Positions 1-5,380 of a DNA stretch of 33,907 bases are shown here, one piece after another. Each line of letters begins with the position of its first letter. The first letter of the stretch is position 1. Location of the stretch: positions 1-33,907 of the forward strand of contig NZ_JAHSQD010000029.1 of the NCBI RefSeq assembly GCF_020103755.1, given 5' to 3'. The notes beneath the pieces are model-generated. The model was given only the letters and a program-made list of their open reading frames with translations, did not search any database and had not been told where the DNA came from. Origin of the DNA: Streptomyces sp. LS1784 (lineage in GTDB: Bacteria > Actinomycetota > Actinomycetes > Streptomycetales > Streptomycetaceae). A program made the position numbers and the translations under genes.

Positions 1-546
1 GACCCGGCCGCGGCGGCCCGGGCGCGCGAGCTGCTGGCCGACTGGAGCCGGGCCGGCACGCCCTGGGCCCTCGGCGCGCAGGCGGTCGCCGATGCCCTGA
101 CCGGGGCACCCGAGCAGGCCGAGGACCGCTACCGCGAGGCCGTGGACCACTTCGGCCGAGGCGGGCTCGGAGTGTTCGAGGCTCGGGCCCGGTTGCTGTT
201 CGGCGAATGGCTGCGCCGCCAGAACCGGCGCGCACAGGCCCGTTCGGAACTGCGCGCGGCGCACGAGGCGGCTGCGGCGATGGGCATGGAGGCGTTCGCG
301 GAACGGGCCCGGCGGGAGCTGCTCGCCACCGGTGAGACCGCCCGCAAGCGGACCCCCGGCGCGCCGGTCCTGACCCCGCAGGAGGCACAGATCGCCCGGC
401 TCGCGGCGACCGGGCACCCGAACGCGGAGATCGGCGCGCAGTTGTTCCTCAGCCCTCGCACGGTCGAGTGGCACCTGCGCAAGGTCTTCGCAAAGCTGGG
501 GATCTCCTCCCGCCGCGAGATCGACGGCGCCCTGTCCTACCGGTGA
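1..546 (+). CDS. LuxR-family transcriptional regulator, C-terminal part (5' end outside window)
   Basis: The reading frame is open from the first base and ends with TGA at 544-546, so only the last 181 residues are visible. The visible part is a helical repeat region containing FGEWLRRQNRRAQAR and AFAERARREL, followed by a LuxR/FixJ-type helix-turn-helix (LTPQEAQIARLAATG, then NAEIGAQLFLS, PRTVEWHLRKVF). That arrangement is the end of the large ATPase-type (LAL) regulators, which are usually about 900 residues. The missing N-terminus should carry the ATPase. It converges on a related LuxR remnant with only 30 bp between the two stop codons. The target genes cannot be told from the window. Confidence 0.9.
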   Translation, partial: DPAAAARARELLADWSRAGTPWALGAQAVADALTGAPEQAEDRYREAVDHFGRGGLGVFEARARLLFGEWLRRQNRRAQARSELRAAHEAAAAMGMEAFAERARRELLATGETARKRTPGAPVLTPQEAQIARLAATGHPNAEIGAQLFLSPRTVEWHLRKVFAKLGISSRREIDGALSYR

Positions 547-576
547 CCGCAGTTGTCCGACGGGCCCGTGGGACGG

Positions 577-1128
577 CTACGGCAGCACGGTGCGCAACTC
601 CCGTCGTGAGCTGATGCCGAGTTCGGTGAACACCTTGCGCAGGTGCCACTCGACCGTACGGGCACTGAGGAAGAGCTCGGCGCCGATCTCAGCGTTCGAA
701 CGGCCGTCCCGTGCGCGCCTGGCGATCCGGCTCTCCTGCTCCGTCAGCTCGACCGTCCGTTGCGTGGCAGGCGGTGACACCGAGACCCCGCACTCGGCGA
801 GTTCACGGCGGGTGCGTTCGGCGAACGCTTCGGCGCCGATCTCCACGAACATGTCGTGCGCCGTGCTCAGCTGCCCGCGGGCGTCCGGCTCGCGGCCCTG
901 CCGACGCAGCCATTCGCCGTAGAGCAGATGAGCCCGGGCCAGCGCGACCGGCAAGATGGTCAGTGCGCCGGCGGCCCGGGTGCGGCGGACGTTCAGCTCG
1001 GTGAGCGCCTCCCACGCCTCGTCGTCCCAGGTCTCCCACGCACCGTGGGCGGCGACGACGAGCCAGCGCGTCCCCTCTTCGACCGTCAGCTCGTCGCGGC
1101 GGAAGGCGTCCAGGGCGCGCCGCCTCTC
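577..1128 (-). pseudogene. Decayed LuxR-family regulator, C-terminal remnant
   Basis: The frame ending with TAG at 577-579 encodes a complete LuxR helix-turn-helix (LTEQESRIARRARDG, NAEIGAELFLS, ARTVEWHLRKVF) preceded by ARAHLLYGEWLRRQGR. Homology-like sequence continues upstream of any sensible start: going up from 954 the frame reads LTILPVAL, then TELNVRRTRAAG, GAWETWDDEAW and RRDELTVEEGTRWL to about 1128, then becomes a low-complexity Arg/Glu stretch. No N-terminal ATPase is present. From knowledge of the family, the segment normally separating a GALTxLPxAL motif from ARAHLLYGEWL is far longer than the two residues or so seen here, so an internal deletion is also likely. A TTG at 954 could start a 125-residue DNA-binding fragment, but I judge it a pseudogene. 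Its N-terminal counterpart may be the fragment at 8196-9033. Confidence 0.7.
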
Positions 1129-1229
1129 TCGGAGGCCGGATCTCTCTCGGAGAGGGACGAGCCGGGAGGGCGCAGGGCGTGGACCGGATCCATCCTCCCG
1201 GCTCTCGGTGGCGGAGGTGTGCCACCGGA

Positions 1230-2063
1230 TCAGCGGGTGGCACGGGCAGCCTTCTCGATGACGCCGGCCACCAGGCCGGGGTGGGACACCGCGACGGAGT
1301 GGGACGCGGCCACCTCGGTGGTGTGGGCGTGGGCGCGCTCGGCCATGAACCGCTGCGCGGCGGCCGGGATGTTGAGGTCCTCGGTCGTGACGATGTCCCA
1401 GCTGGGTACGGTCTGCCAGGCGGCGGCGGTGGCCTTCTCCGTCAGTGCGGCCTGTGCGATCGGCCGCTGCGACGCGGCCGCCTGCGCGGCCCGGTCGGCC
1501 GGGACGTCGGCGGCGAACTGGGCCCGGAACCTGTCCTGCTGGATGTACAGGTCGGTGCCGGTGCTGCCGTCGGCGTTGGTGAACGGCACCGGGTCCAGCG
1601 TGCCGGGCAGGGTGGAGCCGGGGAACTGGTTGGTCAGCTGCAGCGCGGACTCGCCCGGCGCGGGCAGGAACGCGGCGACGTAGACGAGGGCCTTGACCCG
1701 CGGCTCACCGACGGCGGCCTCGCTGATGACCGAGCCGCCGTAGGAGTGGCCGACCAGGACGACGGGGCCCTTGATGTGGTCGACGAGGCTGCGCAGCGCG
1801 GCGGCGTCGGAGGCCGGGCCGCGCAGCGGGTTGGCGGCGGCCACCACCGGGTAGCCGTCGCGGCGCAGCTTGGCGATGACGCCGTCCCAGCTGGAGCCGT
1901 CGGCGAACGCGCCGTGCTCCAGGACGACGGTCGGCTTCGGGGCCCGGTCGGTGGCCGAGTCCTGGGTCGCGGCGTTCGCGGTGCCGACGACGGCGAACGC
2001 GCCGACGACGGCGGCGGCACCGGCGATGAAGCGGCGCAGGCGGCCGTTCTCGATGCTGAACAT
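1230..2063 (-). CDS. Secreted alpha/beta hydrolase
   Basis: A 277-residue protein starting at ATG 2063, chosen because GGAG lies seven bases upstream and the protein then opens with a signal peptide (MFSIENGRLRRFIAGAAAVV, then GAFAVVGTANAA). The frame stays open to 2141, but that extension lacks signal-peptide character. The mature part is an alpha/beta-hydrolase fold: oxyanion-loop LEHGAFADG, nucleophile elbow GHSYGG (catalytic Ser), and a His near the C-terminus in the ASHSVAVSHP region. It resembles the small esterase-like hydrolases with an HGAF motif. The substrate is unknown. It is divergent from the signal-peptide/DUF308-like locus, and both sides of the shared 213-bp spacer carry a copy of the same promoter-proximal element. 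Confidence 0.88.
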   Translation of the reverse strand: MFSIENGRLRRFIAGAAAVVGAFAVVGTANAATQDSATDRAPKPTVVLEHGAFADGSSWDGVIAKLRRDGYPVVAAANPLRGPASDAAALRSLVDHIKGPVVLVGHSYGGSVISEAAVGEPRVKALVYVAAFLPAPGESALQLTNQFPGSTLPGTLDPVPFTNADGSTGTDLYIQQDRFRAQFAADVPADRAAQAAASQRPIAQAALTEKATAAAWQTVPSWDIVTTEDLNIPAAAQRFMAERAHAHTTEVAASHSVAVSHPGLVAGVIEKAARATR

Positions 2064-2133
2064 GGAAACACTCCAAGGGATTCGAACAGTGCGGTGGATC
2101 CAGCGGTCCCCACTGTCGCCCTCGGCCCGTTCC

Positions 2134-2153
2134 CGACGCATCGGTCATGTGAC
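2134..2153 (-). promoter_or_regulatory. Shared upstream element, copy A
   Basis: Read on the minus strand this is GTCACATGACCGATGCGTCG, ending 70 bases before the ATG at 2063. The core TCAYRTGA is palindromic, followed by CGATGCGTCG. Near-identical copies lie upstream of the 2277 start and of the hydrolase at 3257-4324. It could be an operator or an ECF-sigma promoter; the sequence alone does not decide. Confidence 0.55.
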
Positions 2154-2201
2154 TTCACGCTTCCGGCCCTTCCGGGCCTCCGAGCGGCCTCGCCGACTGG
2201 G

Positions 2202-2222
2202 CGTCATGTGACTGATGCACCG
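2202..2222 (+). promoter_or_regulatory. Shared upstream element, copy B
   Basis: The plus strand holds CGTCATGTGACTGATGC followed by ACCG, ending about 54 bases before the ATG at 2277. It matches copies A and C over TCAYRTGACYGATGC and points toward the plus-strand gene. Copies A and B therefore sit back to back in the divergent spacer. Confidence 0.5.
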
Positions 2223-2276
2223 TCACCGACGCTGCGGCCACAGCGATGGCGCCATCCCCGATTCCGAGGAGGGGTC

Positions 2277-2394
2277 ATGAAACGACGGTTCCTGACCGTC
2301 GTCGCGGCGAGTGTTCCCCTGGTCCCCGCCGCGGCCGTCTCCACACCGGTGAGCGCGTCAGCGGACCTCGTCGCCACCGGCCCGCGCCCCGCTG
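2277..2394 (+). pseudogene. Orphan signal-peptide start, out of frame with the following gene
   Basis: An ATG at 2277 has a strong ribosome site (GAGGAGG at 2266-2272) and opens a textbook Sec signal peptide: MKRRF, then LTVVAASVPLVPAAAVS and an A-x-A-like cleavage region at VSASA-D. After about 40 residues the frame turns into arginine/glycine-rich shadow sequence up to 3011. The genuine coding signal downstream lies in the +1 frame. I read this as the 5' end of a secreted-protein gene whose body was lost by deletion or frameshift. A single-base sequencing error joining it to the membrane protein at 2395 is the alternative, although a cleavable signal peptide on that protein would be odd. 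Confidence 0.55.
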
Positions 2395-2928
2395 GTGAGG
2401 CTGTACCTCGTACGCGGAGTCCTGGCGGTGGTGTGGGCCGTGGCCCTTGCCCACGCCCATGCCACGCTCGGCGCGGCGGCGATCACGCTGCTCGTCGCCT
2501 ATCCGCTGCTCGACGCGGTGTCGTCCGCGGTCGACTGCCTGTCGGTGTCGGACGGAGCGGAGCGGCGCGTCACGGCGTTCAACGGGGCCTTGAGCACACT
2601 GGTCGCCGTCGGTCTCGGCGTGGCGGGCTCCACGCACGAGGTGAGCGCGGTGCTCGGCGTATTCGGCGTCTGGGCCGTCGTCTCGGGCGCGGCTCAGGTG
2701 GCGGTCGGCATCCGGCGTCGCGGGCCCGAGCTGGCCGGGCAGTGGCCGATGCTGGTCGCCGGCGGCCTGTCCTTCGTCGTGGGCGTTTTCTACGACATCC
2801 AGGCGGCGGGCCACCAGCCCCCGCTGGATGTGCTGTCCGTCTATGCCGCCGGCGGCGGGATCTTCTTCATCGTCCAGGCCGGCTTGCCGGCCTGGAAGGC
2901 ACGCCGGGGTGCGGCTCAGCCGGCCTGA
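2395..2928 (+). CDS. Small DUF308/HdeD-like integral membrane protein
   Basis: A 177-residue hydrophobic protein with about four to six membrane segments, for example LVRGVLAVVWAVALAHAHA, AAITLLVAYPLLDAV, ALSTLVAVGLGVAG, VLGVFGVWAVVSGAAQVAVG, PMLVAGGLSFVVGVF and SVYAAGGGIFFIVQAGLPAW. The LYLVRG opening, YPLLDA and paired-helix pattern fit the DUF308 / HdeD-like family; the function is unknown. The frame is open from 2353 and reads RTSSPPARAPLVRLYLVRG, but it contains no ATG and no ribosome site before the GTG at 2395. How it is translated is unclear. The only good start nearby is the out-of-frame signal-peptide ATG at 2277, so the native 5' end may be missing. Confidence 0.65.
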   Translation: MRLYLVRGVLAVVWAVALAHAHATLGAAAITLLVAYPLLDAVSSAVDCLSVSDGAERRVTAFNGALSTLVAVGLGVAGSTHEVSAVLGVFGVWAVVSGAAQVAVGIRRRGPELAGQWPMLVAGGLSFVVGVFYDIQAAGHQPPLDVLSVYAAGGGIFFIVQAGLPAWKARRGAAQPA

Positions 2929-2945
2929 GGCCGGGGCACGGCGAG

Positions 2946-2980
2946 TTCGGGTCCGTCCCCCGGTGGGGGGCGGACCCGAA
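2946..2980. terminator. Bidirectional hairpin terminator
   Basis: A 16-bp stem: TTCGGGTCCG followed by TCCCCC, loop GGT, then GGGGGG and CGGACCCGAA, with one G·T pair. It sits between two convergent genes (stops at 2928 and 3022) and ends in a short T-containing tract on the plus side, so it can terminate both. Confidence 0.75.
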
Positions 2981-3021
2981 TGCCTTGTTGCCAGTGCCGC
3001 GTCATGCCTGACCTGCTGTGC

Positions 3022-3222
3022 TCAGAGGCCCGGATCCGCTGCCAGGCAGGAGAACCTGACCGCTGGCGCGTCGGGGTCATGGGCGTCCACCGCCTGATAT
3101 GCCGGCAACACCGCCTTCTCCTCGACCATGTCCCCGAAGGGGACACGTTCCGGGAGCGCGCCGAATCGGGCCTTGCGGATTTCCGCCGCCTGTTCGTGCA
3201 TGCCGGGACTGGGATCACTCAC
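3022..3222 (-). CDS. Short hypothetical protein (66 aa)
   Basis: GTG start at 3222, supported by a perfect AAGGAGGT ribosome site eight bases upstream. The protein begins MSDPSPGMHEQAAEIRKARF and contains ALPERVPFGDMVEEK; it is charged, soluble, and has no signal or membrane segment. It follows the Tat hydrolase stop by 34 bases on the same strand, so the two genes are probably one transcript. I recognise no domain and assign no function. Confidence 0.72.
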   Translation of the reverse strand: MSDPSPGMHEQAAEIRKARFGALPERVPFGDMVEEKAVLPAYQAVDAHDPDAPAVRFSCLAADPGL

Positions 3223-3256
3223 GTTCGTACCTCCTTGTGGTCGACACGCTTGTGGG

Positions 3257-4324
3257 TCACAGATGGTCGGCGTCCACCACGGCCTGGGCGAACGCCGTCG
3301 GCGCCTCCTGCGGCGCGTTGTGGCCGATGCCGGTGAGAACGCGGTGCTCGTACCGGCCGGTGAAGAACTTCCGGTACCCGGTGCCGTCGGTCGTGGCCAG
3401 GAACGGGTCGAGGGCGGGGTCCAGGGCGATGGTCGGCACGGTGATGACCGGCCGGGCCGCGAGCAACTGCTCGTAGCGGTCGTAGCGGCGCTCGCCGTCG
3501 GCCAGGCCCAGGCGCCAGCGGTAGTTGTGGATCACGATGGCGGCGTAGTCGGGGTTCTCGAACGCCGCGGCGGTGCGCTCGAAGGTGGCGTCGTCGAACT
3601 TCCAGGTCGGGGACACCTCGTCCCACACCAGCCGGCACAGGTCGTGCCGGTTCTGCTTGGTCTCCATGGCGACGCGGCCGCGGTCGGTGGCGAAGTAGTA
3701 CTGGTACCACCAGGTGTGCTCGGCCTTCGGTGGCAGCGGATTCTTCTGCGAAGGGATGTTGACGATGAGGTAACCGCTCACCGCCACCAGGGCTTTGACC
3801 CGCTCCGGCCACAGCGCCGCGATGGTGCCGGCGGCCCGCGAGCCCCAGTCGAAGCCGGCCAGCACCGCCTCGTGGATCTTCAGGGCGTCCATCAGGGCGA
3901 CGATGTCGAGGGCGATCGCGGACTGCTGCCCGGTGCGGACGGTCGTCGGGGACAGGAAGGTCGTGGTGCCGTGGCCCCGCAGGTACGGCACGATCACCCG
4001 GTAGCCGGCGTCCGCCAGCAGCGGCGCCACGTCGACATAGCTGTGGATGTCGTAGGGCCAGCCGTGCAGGCAGATGACCACGGGCCCGTGCTTGGGTCCG
4101 GCCTCGGCGTAGCCGATGTCGAGCACGCCGGCCCGGACCCGCTTCAGGTCGGTGAACGTGGTGTGGGTGCCCGGGGCGATGGCCGGGATGACCGGGGCCG
4201 GGCGGCCGGGCCGGTCGGAACCGGCCGCGAAGGCGGCAGGCGCGTTCGATGCCGCGCCGACCGACACAGCCGTGGCGCCCACGCCGAGACCGACCGCCTT
4301 GGTGAAGGTACGCCTGTTGATCAT
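3257..4324 (-). CDS. Tat-exported alpha/beta hydrolase, epoxide-hydrolase / dehalogenase type
   Basis: A 355-residue protein from ATG 4324, with AGGAAGG eight or so bases upstream. The N-terminus MINRRTFTKAVGLGVGA has the twin-arginine motif (NRRTFTK), then a hydrophobic stretch ending near NAPAAFAAG, so export by the Tat route is expected. The mature domain has oxyanion motif HGWPYD, nucleophile elbow GFDWGSRAA with Asp (not Ser) as nucleophile, and catalytic-His context GIGHNAPQEAP. Asp nucleophiles mark epoxide hydrolases, haloalkane dehalogenases and fluoroacetate dehalogenases; which reaction applies cannot be told. Copy C of the shared upstream element lies 55 bases before the start. 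Its downstream partner is the 66-residue gene. Confidence 0.88.
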   Translation of the reverse strand: MINRRTFTKAVGLGVGATAVSVGAASNAPAAFAAGSDRPGRPAPVIPAIAPGTHTTFTDLKRVRAGVLDIGYAEAGPKHGPVVICLHGWPYDIHSYVDVAPLLADAGYRVIVPYLRGHGTTTFLSPTTVRTGQQSAIALDIVALMDALKIHEAVLAGFDWGSRAAGTIAALWPERVKALVAVSGYLIVNIPSQKNPLPPKAEHTWWYQYYFATDRGRVAMETKQNRHDLCRLVWDEVSPTWKFDDATFERTAAAFENPDYAAIVIHNYRWRLGLADGERRYDRYEQLLAARPVITVPTIALDPALDPFLATTDGTGYRKFFTGRYEHRVLTGIGHNAPQEAPTAFAQAVVDADHL

Positions 4325-4379
4325 GTCTGATCCTTCCTGGAGACCCGCTGATGCCTCCACTGTTCTTCGGCCACCGGCC

Positions 4380-4402
4380 CGACGCATCGGTCACATGACG
4401 TC
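4380..4402 (-). promoter_or_regulatory. Shared upstream element, copy C
   Basis: On the minus strand: GACGTCATGTGACCGATGC followed by GTCG. It ends 55 bases before ATG 4324. It agrees with copy A over TGACCGATGCGTCGGG, a run too long to be chance, and with copy B over CGTCATGTGACYGATGC. Confidence 0.55.
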
Positions 4403-4456
4403 GAGACGCACGAAGACGCTCGCAGACGTACCAAGGGTCTGCCGGGCCGCCGGATT

Positions 4457-4470
4457 CAGTCATTCGACTG
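4457..4470. promoter_or_regulatory. Short inverted repeat upstream of cytosolic hydrolase
   Basis: CAGTC-ATTC-GACTG, a perfect 5-bp inverted repeat 86 bases before the GTG at 4556. It differs from the shared element. It may be an operator; evidence is weak. Confidence 0.25.
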
Positions 4471-4555
4471 TTTCCGCCGTCCTACCGCTTGGTGATCCTC
4501 GAAGGAGCGCCGCGATGCCGGCGGATCGTCGTGTGTGCAATCGGAAGGTCTGGCC

Positions 4556-5371
4556 GTGAAGCAAACCCCCGTCGTCCTCATCCACGGTGCGTGGTTCCAC
4601 ATGTCCTCCTGGGAGGGCTGGGCCGAACGGTTCACCGCGCACGGTTACGCGGTGTGCGTCCCGGGCTGGCCCGGCGAAGCCCCCACCGCCGGCCAGGTCC
4701 GCCGCGATCCCGGCCCGCTGCGCGACCTCGGGCTCGCCGCGCTCACGGCCCACTACGAGAAGATCGTGCGTACCTTCGACAACCCGCCGGTCCTCATCGG
4801 GCATTCAGCCGGCGGCCTCATCTCCCAGCACCTCCTCGGCACTGGCCTCGGCCGCGCCGCCGTGGCCCTCGCGCCGGTGCCGGCCGGCGGTGTGCCGCTG
4901 GACGACGGCAGGCCCCGGCCGTGGTCGCTGATGCCGGCCGGCTCGACCCGGCACCCGGGCTTCGAGCCGCTGCCCCGGACCTGGTTCCGACACGTCGTCG
5001 CCAACGCGGTCGGTGAGGAGGAGGCCGCGAAGCTCTTCGACCGGTACGCCGTCCCGGCCCCGCTCCGGCTGCTCGGGGACCTCGGGCTCGATCGCACCGC
5101 CGCCGGGCCGGCCGACACCGTCGTGGACACGGCCAACTCGGCGCGCGGGCCGCTCCTGCTCGTGTCCGGCCAGGAGGACCGGATGGTCCCGGACGGCGTG
5201 ACCCGCTCCGTCTACAAGCTCTACGGCGACTCCTGCGCCGTGACGGATCTGAAGCAGTTCGCCGACCGAGGGCACTCCCTGGTGTTCGACAGCGGCTGGC
5301 GTTCGGTCGCCGACCACGTCCTCGTCTGGCTGGCCGCCAACGGCATCGAGGCCGTGGTCGCGCGGGACTGA
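4556..5371 (+). CDS. Cytosolic alpha/beta hydrolase
   Basis: A 271-residue protein. The GTG at 4556 is preferred because GGAAGG lies seven bases upstream; an in-frame GTG at 4535 would add seven residues. It starts directly in the first strand of the fold (KQTPVVLIHGAWFHMSSW), so there is no signal peptide. Visible elements are oxyanion HGAW, nucleophile elbow GHSAGG, acid strand LLLVSGQEDRMVP (Asp) and catalytic His in FADRGHSLVFDSGW. The triad is therefore complete and active enzyme is expected; the substrate is unknown. It converges on the LuxR regulator at 5381 with nine bases between stops and may be part of that regulator's local set. Confidence 0.88.
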   Translation: MKQTPVVLIHGAWFHMSSWEGWAERFTAHGYAVCVPGWPGEAPTAGQVRRDPGPLRDLGLAALTAHYEKIVRTFDNPPVLIGHSAGGLISQHLLGTGLGRAAVALAPVPAGGVPLDDGRPRPWSLMPAGSTRHPGFEPLPRTWFRHVVANAVGEEEAAKLFDRYAVPAPLRLLGDLGLDRTAAGPADTVVDTANSARGPLLLVSGQEDRMVPDGVTRSVYKLYGDSCAVTDLKQFADRGHSLVFDSGWRSVADHVLVWLAANGIEAVVARD

Positions 5372-5380
5372 GCGCAGGCA

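Noticed and set aside
1123..1157. Repeated CTCTCGGAG-type sequence at the edge of the LuxR remnant, considered as an insertion-site duplication
   Set aside because: Too short and low in complexity; no matching copy at the 8196 end, so it cannot be called a target-site duplication.
2134..2153. Assignment of the shared element to the ECF41-type promoter (TGTCACA...CGTC)
   Set aside because: GTCACA and CGTC are both present in copy A, but only nine bases apart instead of about 16, and copies B and C do not keep the pair.
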